Source: Haplosporangium gracile (lineage: Eukaryota > Mortierellomycota > Mortierellomycetes > Mortierellales > Mortierellaceae). From it: DNA of 53,764 nucleotides. Positions 10,210-21,907 of this stretch are shown here, piece by piece (within the stretch, counting starts at the first letter, position 1; every line of letters begins with the position of its first letter). The stretch spans positions 1 through 53,764 of the forward strand of contig JAAAUF010000136.1 in assembly GCA_015499985.1 (NCBI GenBank). The letters run 5' to 3'. Made by a program: the position numbers and the translations under genes. The notes under the pieces are model-generated. The model saw nothing but the letters and a program-made list of their open reading frames with translations. It made no database searches and was not told the DNA's origin.

Positions 10210-13200
10210 ATGGCCACGGACACCTCCACATTGTCCTTCAACCGGTTCAGTTTCAACGGCCACACCACCAACCTCACCAACTCAGGAAGCAACAATAACA
10301 ATAATAATGGGATCCTTCCTTCATACAGCTATCCAGGGACAAGGGACCGGTCTCCCGACCTAGAGTTGGCCTACAGCACCAGCACCAGCAGCAGCAGTAG
10401 TAATAGAGCCATCAAAAAGTCAAGAACACCCTCGCGGACACCCTCCCCTTCAATCCTATCAGATCGAGCACCATCACTCTTCACCATCCCCTTTACCTCA
10501 TTTCTGAAGCGCCGTCTGTCGTCCAAGAAGCCATGTCTTTTCCTTGGAGCCTTGACAGTGGGACTTTTACTCCCGATCTGGATCTTTACAACGGGTGTCA
10601 TCACCCTTGACTCCTTCAATGATGCCATTCGATACCTGCCGGGATATCACTACTTTGCCAACAACCTGCTCTACCTTGTCATGTTCCTCCTCCTTGGCTC
10701 CTTCACCGTCCTGGCCACCTTCCCCATCCTTCCCATCTTCATCCTCGGTCTGCCCTTCCATCTCTTGATCTTTTCTATTTTTAACAAGTTAATGAACGAC
10801 TGGTTGTGGTGGTGTATTGGCTGTTACACGGTTCTGTTTCTGGCTCCCGTTGGATCAACTGTTCTTGCGCGGATCAAGGCTGTGGTGGCTCAACATCACG
10901 GTGGTAGCCGTAGAGAGGTTCTTATCCGACACAAGTCCAATCCAACACCTTCTTCCAATCCCTCGTACGTCAAGTACTCTCCTCTTCATCTCAACGACAA
11001 CACCAACAGCAGCAGCAACAACAACAACAACAGCGTCGTCATCAACAATCTTAACAGCAAGGAAGGTCAAGATTCAGACTTGATCTTTGACTCATACTCG
11101 CCCCAGCCCCCTTCTTCCTCCTCCCGCTCAGGGTTGTCCTTCATCAGCAGAAAAATCGAGTATGGCGTACACCTCTTCAGCAAATCCAACCGTACCTCGA
11201 CACGATGGCGATTGTTGCTCGCCATGGCATTTTGGTTCAGCTACGTGATTCCTGTGACACTCAGGAACGAGGCTCGTGATTTTGATCCCGCACGGGCTAC
11301 ACCTTCCTTCAACATTCAACACCCCGAATGGCTTTGTCCGGCAACAACGGACGAGAGCACGAGCGGCTATCAAGGAGAACCTCGTCAGAGCAGTTTTGAG
11401 GCCTACTGGGAAGAATATCTCGAGTTTCACCGGGAAATGGTTTTGCCCGAAACCCAAGGCGGTGTTCCCGAAAGCGAGAAACGGTTCTTGATCTTCCAGC
11501 CTAGTGACGATGGACTCGGAAACCGGCTGCAGGCCCTTCTGAGTTCTGTAGTCATGGCCATGGTGACTCGCCGTGCCATTGTCCTTGACTGGCTTGCCAT
11601 GCCCCAATGCAATGTAAGTTACTTCTCTTCGTACTCTTTATTCCTTTTTCCTTCTTTTTCCCTGTCTACTTTTTCCGGGACAGAACGAATGAAAGAAGAA
11701 AATGCGGTTACTCGGTTGAATTTGTAAAGTGGGCTTGGATTTGGATGGGCCTGGATTTGGATGGGCTCGAGATGTCTCATTTATTTTGAACTGAATTGGG
11801 CTGAATAGCAAGGTTCAGTGTGCATGTGTCTGTCTGCGTGGCTGTTGCTTTATTTCATTGTTTTTTTTGTGGGCATCAGCAGGGGAAATAGAAAGAAATC
11901 ATGAGTGGGGGTGGAAGCGAAAGGAGACGAGAGAACAGTATCAGTGGGATATTGTTCGTCCGTTCCCTTCAGAGCTTATTTTATTTTGACATTGCCATGC
12001 GCAATGGATCAAGAGGATTAAGAGAAGAAGGGGAGAGAGGAGAGGCGTGGGCGCACGTCCATCAGCCAATTTCACGAGTCGAATCGGCTTTATTGTTCAC
12101 TTCAAAACCACACACACCCTTCCTCCATCCGGCCATCATAATCTTCAATAACTCTCACACTTGGCTGTCGTCCTCGTCAATCGCGCAGTGCGAAGCAAAT
12201 GGAGAGCTTTGCTGAGTTTTCTCGACTCTCTCTCTCTTTATATATCTGAGATCTCCTCCATCGATGAGCAATAGGGCTACGAAACCGACGGATGCACAAC
12301 AGCCCTTTGCCTTTTATTATGCCATTCACAGTTCACTTTTAGCTTATTGAAAATCTTGACTTCCACATCATCCGTTTGATGAAGGAGTTAAAGGGGACAA
12401 AAAGAGGTGCCAAAAAAAAGGGAAGGATGATGCTAGCAGGGGGTATATGTGTTAGAGGCGGAAGGGGTGTGAAAGAGTTTTTGCGCGTTATTTTTTGGTT
12501 GGTCAACTAACAAGATGAGGGATTAAACCAAAAAGACTGCTACTTGATCGTTGTTGCAAAGCAAAAGAAAGAGCTGGCCAACCACCTGGCCTGGTCGGAG
12601 CACACACTCGTTACTTCAAGGAGCAGATCGGCACACGTTTTATGAGACAACGTGTGCATTCGTCTCGATCGAAACATGACAATCATCTTCTAGTACAAAG
12701 ATTGGGCATTTTGAGAGGGCAGGCAGGAAGTTGGATAGGTAGAAAGACGATGGGTAACAGGAGGGACAGAACGAAAAAAAAAAAAAAAAAAAAAATAGGA
12801 CGCAGCCACCCATGGGTGCTCTCAAACTTTCATAAGAAAAAATCCAGCTGCAACGCATCTGCTGCTGACTCACGCAAGGAAAAAGATACCTGGGAACGTG
12901 AAAACGCAACGGCAATTGCTCATATTTGAAGCGGGACTTTTTTTCTTTGAGGGGTTATCCAAAACGGGAAGGATGCATCGGCTTCAACATCTGTTATAGT
13001 TCAAACTCACCTTTCTGCACTTTCTTCGTTGAACATTCACCAGCAACGGAATACAACCCGCTTACTAATCTTAATGAACATTATAGGCAAACTTCACAGA
13101 TCTATTCCAACAACCGGAAGGTCTCGCCTGGGACCTCAACACAACCCTTCCTCACCACAAAGACCTCCCCTCCTACAAATCCAAACCCGAAATCTGGTAC

Positions 13201-14442
13201 CCTTACTGCCGCAACTGTGCTATCCGTTCACCCATCACCCCCGAATCGACATGGTCCAATCTCCTCTGTGAATCCGACCTGGGCCTCAACACTACCACGC
13301 CCATTGTGCAGATCTTTAGTACACAGTGGTTCCTCCCCGTCATCCAACATAACCCGCATTGGAAACAAGAACTCTGTCATATGTTTCCTGGTGGTGGCAA
13401 GAACGCGTTTCAGGCTCTGGCCACGAAGTTGTTGACACCTTCGAGGGTTGTGCAGGCCAAGATTGATTCTGTGATGGAGAGGATTCCAAAGGGGGTGACG
13501 TTGATTGGGTTACAGGTGAGGAGGACTGAGAATAATGCGGTCGGTCAGGGGATTGAGGATTCTTTTTTGAGCTGCGCGGCCGATGTTGTTCAGGAAGAGG
13601 AGGAGAAGCTTAGAGCGATCTCACATAGCAGGGCGACTATCATCGACAGACGGCAAGCCTCTCCGAGCAACAGGATATTGGACAGCCAAGAGGAATCACA
13701 CTCGCCGTCAATCGTCCAGAGAGGCCACTACCTCGGACGAGACATCAACCCAGATCTGGATTCAACCGACAAAGACGACGACAACAACAACAGCAACAAC
13801 AACGATAACAACGACAACAACAACAAAAACGGCGGCGCCCAGACAGGAGGAGAAGGATCGAAGAAAACCACCGGTCGATTCGCATACTACCTCGCCACAG
13901 ACTACCGCCCAACTCGCGCCCATTTCCAGGAAGCCCTTGGCGACCAACTCTTTGTCCTCGACAACACCTTCCAATCCAATAAACCTCCCGCCTCCTCTCT
14001 TGTCCTCCCTGGAACCAACGACGAAGGCGACTCCCTGGACATATCCTTCACACCAGTATCGTCACTTGGTGACGACGAGCCTGACAGTAATACCAATTCA
14101 CCACCATCTTCGCCGGCATCCTCTTCAACACCCTCTTCCTCCTCGTCACAAGTAGAAGCCGTCGTCCGAAACTCAGTCCAAGGGGTCCAAACAGCGGTCG
14201 CAGAGATGTTTCTCCTTGCCCAAGCAGACCGAATTATCTCCTCGCCTTACTCAACATTCGGATATTTCGCCCACGGATACGCAAACATCCAACCCAATAT
14301 TGTCAAACGCGATGGCACCTGTATCAAGCGCAGGTCGACCCAACCATGTTTCCAGTACTGGTTCGGATTTGCGAATGGGGGCGCCAAGTGTCATATCAGG
14401 TCGACTATTGAGATGAGCGAGGATTATGACTGCTGGCTGTAA
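10210..14442 (+). CDS. GT37-type fucosyltransferase with N-terminal multi-helix membrane module
   Basis: Two exons, 10210-11613 and 13087-14442, encode 919 aa across a 1,473-bp intron. The catalytic part resembles plant xyloglucan fucosyltransferases (CAZy GT37): DGLGNRLQALLSSVVMAMVT (GDP-fucose region, near residue 437), an IGLQVRR motif, YYLATDYRP, and EMFLLAQADRIISSPYSTFG followed by YFAHGYANIQPNIV and a Cys-rich end (TQPCFQYWF...YDCWL). This points to transfer of fucose from GDP-fucose to a glycan in the Golgi. The N-terminus is unusual. After a Ser/Asn-rich tail, hydrophobic helices at about 110-132 and 150-220 precede a further one at 336-355, where a type II transferase would have a single anchor. 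A poly-Asn/Asp and Gly tract (DDDNNNSNNNDNNDNNNK) is inserted between catalytic motifs. The ATG has A at -3. Acceptor and exact linkage are unknown. Confidence 0.85.
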
Positions 14443-14445
14443 AGC

Positions 14446-14481
14446 CATCCGACCAACCGACCAACCGACCAACCAACCGAC
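14446..14481. repeat. CCAACCGA minisatellite after the GT37 stop codon
   Basis: Tandem ACCAACCG-type octamer units (about four) start a few bases after the stop codon of the fucosyltransferase, in its 3' untranslated region. Confidence 0.85.
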
Positions 14482-14646
14482 TTCAAAAATAATAATAATA
14501 ATAGAGCATTACACAAAACAAAAAGCATTTACTAAAAATTTCAACAACAACCCGTGTACAATAATAAAAATAAAGCCTGATATAGCTTTCGTCGAAAGAC
14601 ATGATGAGAACTGCTTGCAAGATGCTTTTAATGTTGTAGGTGTTTC

Positions 14647-17600
14647 TCAGTCTTCAGGTCCTTTCTCCTTCTTGGCCTTGCCACGACTACTACCACTGCC
14701 ATCACCAAGACCTCTCACGGTCCCTTTCCGTCTCCCCGTTCCTTCAATCCCCGCCGCACCTCCACTACCTTCAACAACCACAGAAGATCCAACACTAGTA
14801 CCAGATCCAGATCCGCTCCCAAGAGCAGCCAAAGCGCGAGCAGTCGTCGCACGATGTCGCTCAAGAGCCTTGATATTCCGCTCAAATCTATCATCATCCA
14901 TCATCTCCTCAGGCAGGGCGTCTCTCATCCACTCCATCTCATAGTCGCGCACCTTTTCCTCCATGATCCGCTGCAACATATCCGTCGCTGTCTGATCGCC
15001 CGGTCGAATCGCTAACGCCTTGTGGTACGCTTCCATCGCATCCTTGGTCTCGCCCATGATCTGGTAGATAAATCCAAGCCCTACTAATGCTGATGCCCGA
15101 GTCGGTCCTGGTTTTGCGATACTGTCGACCTTGAGGAAGTATATCTCCGCCTCCTTGTAATTTCTACTCCAAAGATCGAATAAAAAATATTAGCTCAATC
15201 GAACGCCACCAACATTGTATTCCGGCAAATTCAAAATCACAACGATTCAAAGAACTTACCCCTGTTTCCGGTAGGCGTGGGCTAGGTTGAGCCAGGTGGT
15301 CTCCCAGATGACATTCTTGCGCTGAGAGCGCTCCAGTTTCTTGACAACTTTGTGGAGAGAAGTAATCGCCTCATCATACCGACCTAGCTGGTAATACATC
15401 ACCCCCATCTCGTTCAACAGCAATGGGTCAGAGTCGCAGATCGTCAGACACGCGTCAAAGTACTTTTCTGCCAGCGCCGCATTGTTCTGCTGCAAGTGCT
15501 GCATCCCAATATACATTGGTCCCAAGTGCGATCTAGAGGTCAATATTCAAAACGACAAACGGATAAAGCAAGTTAGCAGACTATTGTGAATTGCACGACG
15601 CTGGTACAGTTTACGCTCAATGATGAAACAAACTTTGTGGCGCTTACCCTTGAAAGAGTCGGGTACTTGTTCCGTATGCAGAGATGGCTTTCTCATGCTC
15701 GCCCTCCATTGCAAAAGTATGCCCAAAGCCGATCCAGGCTGGTCCATAATGCGAGTCGATCGTGGATGCCTTGATAAAGTACCGCCTGGCCTCGGGGATA
15801 TTTCCGATCAAGTAATAGTACACCCCAACCGCGAACCAGGTGACCGCCTCCTTTGGATGCTGATCTACAAGCTCATGGCCAATCAAGAAGAGCTCATTCT
15901 TAAAATCCAGTTCATACAGCGACACTAGATGCATGGGTATACACGCCAAATTGAACTTGTCCATCTCCAAAATCCTATATTCATGCATGTAAGATTTAAA
16001 TGTAAGAAGGAAAATCGTGACAAATAAAGATATGCAAGTGGTCAATGGTATACCTTTTGGTGCACTCGAGGCACTTTTCGAAGCGGCCCTGGGTAAAGTA
16101 AACATCTGCCTTGGCGTGGAGCAAATCTGCATTCTCTGATTGAAACTTGGTTGCCAATGTAGTGTATATCTCCTCCTGCTCGTCAAATCGATCGTACTAT
16201 TAGCGAAATAATGGCTTCGTTAGTCATGTCGCACTCTTAGTTCCTGAAAAATCGTTACTACCAAACCATCCAAACGTGAGAGACTTGCCTTTTTCATCTT
16301 GGATTGGTATAACATCTTGACAAACTCTGCATCCTGTTCATGAAGCTGTTTGCTGAATTCGAGCCCATTGATGAGTTCCTGCTCTAAATATGTAAAGTGG
16401 CCGTGTTAGATGTTCCGTTTAACTCTGCCGCGCGCGCACATACAAACAGTGAACGCCGCCACATTCCAGTCATGCAAGCTCACACCTTCACTGGTCGTCA
16501 GCATGTTGTTAGAGATCATAATATCAAGAGCATCGAAGCACTTGACGTCAATCCTGAGCGCTTCCTTGAAACACTGCTTGGCAATGTCGATGTTGTGTAG
16601 ATTCTTGAACACGATTCCTCTCAAGAAGCACATGGACGCCTCCAGCTAGCAGTATGAAGGAAGGTAATATGATTTTAGGATGTTATCCTCAAATATCGCT
16701 TCCAGGGCTTCGGAGATCCAAAAACGCGCACCTTGGTTGTAATATACCTTGATTCCTCCTTCACCGCTGTTTGATTGTTGGCTGTCAGAAACCTCGCTCT
16801 TCGTTAAAAATCGGTTCTCTTCTCCCAAGTACTCCAGTGCTTCCTGCCACTTTTGCGTTCGAATCTATTAGTTTCAAGATAAATATATACATATCGTTAG
16901 TCTTTCAAATTTTGGTCTTTAATACGAAAACGCCTTGGGGCAAAATTGAACTTGACACGACATGACATAAGACTCTCCCTCGCTTACTTACTAAGCACTG
17001 GACCGCCAGGAACCGACACGCGACGGATGACTCAACCAAGTTCTGCTTCTTCAAAAGATTGATCGCGCGGTCATATTCTCCCATCAAATAGTACACTTGA
17101 GAGAGCCAAAACACATCGTTCGAGTCATCTATGAGTTCAGCATTTAATTAGAGCCGGAAGCCTGGTCAAAGCAGATAGGTCACACAACTACAGATCAACC
17201 CAAGTGCATCAGAGTACTTACCGGTGATGCTGAGGACTTTGTCGCCCCAATAGGCTGCAGTTCTGTACATGTGCTGGTGCATAGCATCTGTCCGCCAAGC
17301 CCGCATACTGCCAACCGTATCCAGTTCTCGATCCTGGTCCCGATAATACTGAGATCGATTCGTCTCTTCAGGTGCAAAGAAATCGACTGCGCTTGTATGG
17401 CCTTCGGCATCAAACACTCCATAGTCCCCATGTCGATCACCAGAGAGTTGTGTCTCACTTCTCGCAGAGCCCGGTATGGAAGACAGGCCAGGGCCAAAGA
17501 TTGATCGCATCCCGCTTCCTGTTCCTGGGGCGCTAATTGCTGTGGATGAGCCTCCTGCGGCAAAAGCACTCAAAGTTGAGGCGGCGCTTCCATACCCCTT

Positions 17601-18362
17601 GACTGGTGATGGTAACGAGATATCAAGCCAACTCGCTGGTGACTTTGCAAAGGGCGATGGGATCACGCGCATATTTTGATTAGATGACGAATGCGCGTTG
17701 TTTCCTGGGATGGCATGTGCTTTCCTTGTCAATGCATTCGGCGTCCGTTGTCCTGCACCAGGCCCTCCTCCAGTTGACGAGGCTGGTCCTCCAGGCGATA
17801 GGTCCACCAGGGACGCTATTGCATTGTTGAAGCTGCTGTTGCCTGATCCTGGTCCGTTTAAACTTCCGTTGGCACTGGTTGTCCGAGTGAGGTTGAACTG
17901 CGGGAGTGTTGGTCCACGAGCTGCGCGCGGTGTTGTGTTAGTATTCGAGGCTGTTGATGCGGCTGATCCAGGGGCAGCGATGCCACCGCCTGCTGTTCCA
18001 AAACTAGTCCGATCGTTGTATCCTCCACCTCTAGCTGACGGCCGCGTCGGAGTAGTATAGCTGGTATTTGGCGAAGTGGCCATACTCCACGTTCCTGATC
18101 CATGACCACGTCCGTGTCCTGGTGTGTGTCCGTGAGCTGGACTAGAACTTGTTGCGCCGGGGGTTTGGCTATGGCTTGGCCCTGGTGTAGAGCGAGTTGC
18201 CCTTAGACGAGAATTATAATCATTATTGGGTGTCTGAAAGGCTGGTTGGTTGGTGTCGCTGTGGCTGCTGGCTTGGCGTTGTCTAGTGTTGGGTGTGGTG
18301 GGTTCGGCGCCAGGGGTGCTACTGCCTATGCTCGGTTGACGGGTTCGTTTGTTGGGGGCCAT
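14647..18362 (-). CDS. CDC16: Anaphase-promoting complex subunit CDC16/APC6
   Basis: Nine exons: 18362-17222, 17128-16992, 16864-16748, 16645-16486, 16383-16289, 16196-16054, 15974-15648, 15532-15260 and 15163-14647, giving 969 aa in frame. APC6 is a TPR scaffold of the APC/C, the nuclear E3 that ubiquitinates cyclins and securin. Conserved blocks include DVFWLSQVYYLMGEYDRAI, ASMCFLRG, EALRIDVKCFDAL, AVTWFAVGVYYYLIG, GPAWIGFGHTFA, PMYIGMQHLQQNN, LLNEMGVMYYQLGRYDEAI and WLNLAHAYRKQG. The first ~330 residues are a Ser/Thr/Pro/Gly-rich, likely disordered extension with many SP/TP sites, absent from the ~620-aa human protein. The C-terminus adds a Gly/Ser and Lys-rich tail. Intron 16288-16197 uses GC-AG. 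The start is the first in-frame ATG (MAPNKRTRQPS). It converges on the GT37 gene (204 bp) and diverges from TRP4. Confidence 0.95.
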
Positions 18363-18797
18363 GCGGTGAAACGATGAGGGGGAGCGTGTGTCCCTCGAGC
18401 CTCCTTGTCGTTGTTTATCGACAGTGGTGTTTGTTGGTGTTGTAGAATGGCTGCGGTGATGCCCAATGCGATGCAGTTGACGCGAATGTGAAAGAATAAA
18501 AGAATGAAAGAAAAGGCTGGTTGAATGGGTTGACAGAGTGGCAAAATTGTCAAAATGCAACAAATAGTGGCGGAGCAGTCACGGTCCCTCCTTTCGCTGC
18601 ATGCCAGGAACAGAATCCTGCAGGAGGGGAGGCCACAGTGGTGGGTCCGAAGAGAGACTTTTTACTCCACATACCGGGAGATGTGCGCACATGGACACAT
18701 ATTCATATAAACTCATAGGAAAGATAGTGGCAAGAGTAAAGGGAAATAGCTTTTGCCGGTAGCGGTATCCGCGGATGCATGGTCAATTGAAGGAGGG

Positions 18798-18804
18798 TGA
18801 GTCA
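18798..18804 (+). promoter_or_regulatory. Candidate Gcn4/Cpc1 site upstream of TRP4
   Basis: TGAGTCA matches the consensus TGASTCA bound by the general amino-acid-control bZIP factor (Gcn4/Cpc1). It lies about 311 bp before the TRP4 start codon in the region shared with CDC16. Tryptophan genes are classic targets of this control. The motif is short and expected about six to seven times by chance in a window this size. Confidence 0.4.
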
Positions 18805-19115
18805 CTTGGGACAAGTCCTGTCACTTCGTAAATGTTGTAGTGAGCGGACACAAAAAAAAGAGGAAATGGAAGCACAGGAGATAGATAACTTGAGATGATG
18901 CGATCAAATGTCTGGTTGTGAGACCCGCAACATACTTATTTTTATTTTTTTGTTGTTCTTTTATTTTCTGTTTCTTTCCCTCATAACTTTTACTCTTCTC
19001 CACTCCAACACCAACAAGTACCCCTGTCAGCCCGGACAAACGGATACCGTAACATCAACCACAGTCGCTCCTTCACTAACTATCTTACATACACATACAC
19101 ACATATCAAAGAAAA

Positions 19116-20586
19116 ATGACTTCCGCCGAAAACATCCAAAAGGTGCCCGCCATCAAGTCGACGATGCACCCCATCCTCAAGAAGCTCGCCCACAACCCAC
19201 AATCATTCACCCCCGAGGACGCTACCATCGCCACAAAGGAGATCATGGAGGGACGTGCCACCCACGCCCAGATTGGCGCCTACCTCTTTGGCCTCAAACT
19301 CAACAAGCTCGATGCTGAGCCAGCCATCGTCGCCTCCTGTGCCGTCGAAATGAGCAACCACGGCCTGCCCATTCCCTTTGACAACCATTCGCATCTCCCT
19401 GAGCAGCTTGTCGATATTGTCGGAACTGGAGGAGATGGACATGATACCTTCAATGTCAGTACCACAGCCGCCATCGTCGCTGCCGGAGCCGGAGTCAAGG
19501 TTGCCAAGGTAAGAAAGAGCACCTAAAAAAAAGGAAGTGAGCACTACGGAGAAAGATACTGTATGACACACACAGAAAGATAATTAAGATAAAGTTATCT
19601 CTATCAAGACGCTATGATCGCCCTTTCTCCATTGCCACTTCAATTGACACTCCTCTCTAATTCACTTTCTTCTACCTCTTAATGAAAAAAATAGCACGGT
19701 AACAGAGCTGCTTCGTCTGCTTGTGGATCGGCCGACATTTTGGAAAAGATTGGCTGCAGGATTGACAATGTTCAGCCAGAAAATGTTGCACCCCTGTTGG
19801 ACGATCATGGATTCTGTTTCCTCTTTGCCCAGACCTACCACCCCGCCATGAAGAACACCAGCGTCCCCCGCAAGGAACTGGGCGTCCCCTCCATCTTCAA
19901 CCTCATGGGTCCCCTCAGCAACCCCGCCAAGCCCAGGAGAGTTGTCGTCGGTGTCCACTCCAGAGGCCTCGGAGCCCTTATGATCCAGAGTTTGAAGTTG
20001 ATGGGCCTGATTGCCGGTATGGTCGTCTGTGGCGCCAATGGATTGGACGAGATTAGCCCCGAGGGCGAGACTCATGTACGTATACATATCATCATCGTAT
20101 TCGTTTATCAGGACATTCTCGGACATCGGCTGATTGTTGTTGCTTACCTTAGAGGACCAGGCTGGATACAGAAAAGAGTGATTTCTAGTCATATTTCAAT
20201 TTTTATATGTGACTCATGACTGACCTGACCTATTTGCACATCCTTAATTAACGCTAATTACTATATAGGTCTGGAAGTTGGTTGACGGAGAAATTATCGA
20301 AGAGGACATCTCACCGGCCCAGTTCGGGCTTCCCTCTCACCCATTGACGGCCGTCAAGGGAGGCGGACCTGAACAGAACGCTGCTATCCTCGACGATTTG
20401 CTCAACAACAAGTTCAAGTCTCCTGGCCACCCCATCCTCGACTTTGTCCTCCTCAACGCCGCTGCGCTCCTGGTCGTTGCTGGCAAGGCTGACAACTTTG
20501 AGGATGCCGTTATTCTCGCAAGAGAGTCTGTCGAGAGCGGGAAGGCTCGCTTGGCCCTGGAGGGCTTTAGGCGCGACATTCAATAA
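19116..20586 (+). CDS. TRP4: Anthranilate phosphoribosyltransferase
   Basis: Three exons, 19116-19508, 19695-20075 and 20269-20586, encode 363 aa, with all introns at phase 0. The enzyme joins anthranilate and PRPP to phosphoribosyl-anthranilate, the second step of tryptophan synthesis. It shows the family's PRPP-binding motif [18 protein letters not shown] (near residue 107), then [16 protein letters not shown] directly after the first intron, the YHPAMK and [10 protein letters not shown] segments of the substrate site, and [12 protein letters not shown]. Length and motif order match fungal TRP4, a stand-alone enzyme. The start is the first ATG after the leader and sits just before the conserved MHPILKKL helix. 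An AATAAA signal follows at 20627. Confidence 0.97.
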
Positions 20587-20626
20587 GGGATTCTGCTTTT
20601 GGTACCATATGACGTTTGATATCAAA

Positions 20627-20632
20627 AATAAA
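20627..20632 (+). terminator. Polyadenylation signal AATAAA of TRP4
   Basis: A canonical AATAAA lies 41 bases after the TRP4 stop codon. Confidence 0.6.
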
Positions 20633-21030
20633 CACAGTGTCCTGCCATTCGCAACTCCTTGTCTTTTCTCACTCGTTGGTGACCATTGCTGCGGATATCA
20701 ATCGTTTTAATAATTTTTGTAGTCAGTCATTCAAGGTACATGATAGGTGGCAGATTTATTATCGCTAGAATGGCATCAAAATGTTACGGTGAAGATAAAT
20801 GCATCTTTTATTAGCTGCGAAATAAGATATGCAAGGAACTTTAGGCAATGGCTAATGATGCCTTGCAGTCCAGATTTCTGTGTCGTCCACGAGAACCACT
20901 GATGCCGCTATCTAGGCGGAGCCTCCTAAGAAGAAGACTCCACCCCGAAAAGAAATAAAGAAAAGCATGAGTGAGAAAGGAGTTTACAAAATGCGTCATG
21001 GTACGAAAAAGAAAAAAATCGTCATCTATT

Positions 21031-21630
21031 ACTAAGAGAGAAGGCCAGCACATTTAAGTCGCAAGTCAACCTAGCGACACCACCCCTCATCACCAAAAGT
21101 CCTTCTTCTGCCAAAAATAATGAAGGAACTTATGGCTATGGAAAAAGGGAATAATGACCTGCCATGCGCCAGGTTCACTGTAACCTCTCCAAGAAGCGTG
21201 GCTCCACATTCTCCAAAAAAGTATGGGGAATTTGCCTTCCACAGGGCACCCCCTATCCCCAATGGCATGGGTCAGCGATAGAGTCCCCGTCCAGTGATAC
21301 CAAGATGGAAGGAACGAAAGAAAAGAACTGCACGGTAAGAGAAAAAGGACAGCACATTTAAGTCGCAAGTTCAACCTAGCAACACCACCCCTTCACCACC
21401 AAATTTGACCTTCTTGCCGGTTGACGAAGGGTTATCAAACTGGCTCTGGGGGAGAAGGAAAAATAAAAAGGTGTTTCCTCCTCCTCCCAAAAAAGCGTGG
21501 CTCCACAAACCCATATGATATGGACTTTCCTTTTCACAAAGGCGACTCCCCATCCCCATGGCTAGTGGCGATTGGGTGCCTCGTCGTTCCGTTGTTTCTC
21601 GCAGTTTCTTTTTTCCATTCCTGAACGATC
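21031..21630. repeat. Diverged direct duplication, unit about 300 bp
   Basis: Two successive units share ordered blocks. AGCACATTTAAGTCGCAAG occurs at 21047 and 21351 and continues as CAACCTAG(C/A)(G/A)ACACCACCCC. GCGTGGCTCCACA occurs at 21196 and 21495. A CCCC(C)TATCCCC/CCCCATCCCCATGG-like end follows in both. Offsets of 304 and 299 bases show a tandem duplication that has since diverged, mainly in the middle. No open frame is conserved between units, so it is non-coding. A degraded third unit further left is possible but not convincing. Confidence 0.8.
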
Positions 21631-21800
21631 CTATTCTTCTTCGTCTTTGTATACGTCTCTCCTCGCTTCAAGAATAGTTGTCGTACCTTTGGCGTCCGTC
21701 GTGCATGCTATGTGCTGTGAGAGTAAGTTGGAGGCAGGGGAAAAGATGATTATGACCATGTTCAACCATGTTCATATATTTCCAAGCCCTCATCCAAAAC

Positions 21801-21806
21801 CACGTG
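21801..21806 (+). promoter_or_regulatory. E-box CACGTG upstream of the 21908 gene
   Basis: CCACGTGACC contains TCACGTGG on the reverse strand, about 100 bp before the ATG at 21908. Spacing is similar to the E-boxes before the genes at 8566 and 38559. Function is inferred. Confidence 0.4.
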
Positions 21807-21907
21807 ACCTTCACGCGTCCTTGTGCACCTTGTTCCCATACATGCGTCTCTTTTTTTACTCCAACACTAAACCATTAACAACGGTACTACAACCGACGAC
21901 GACGACG

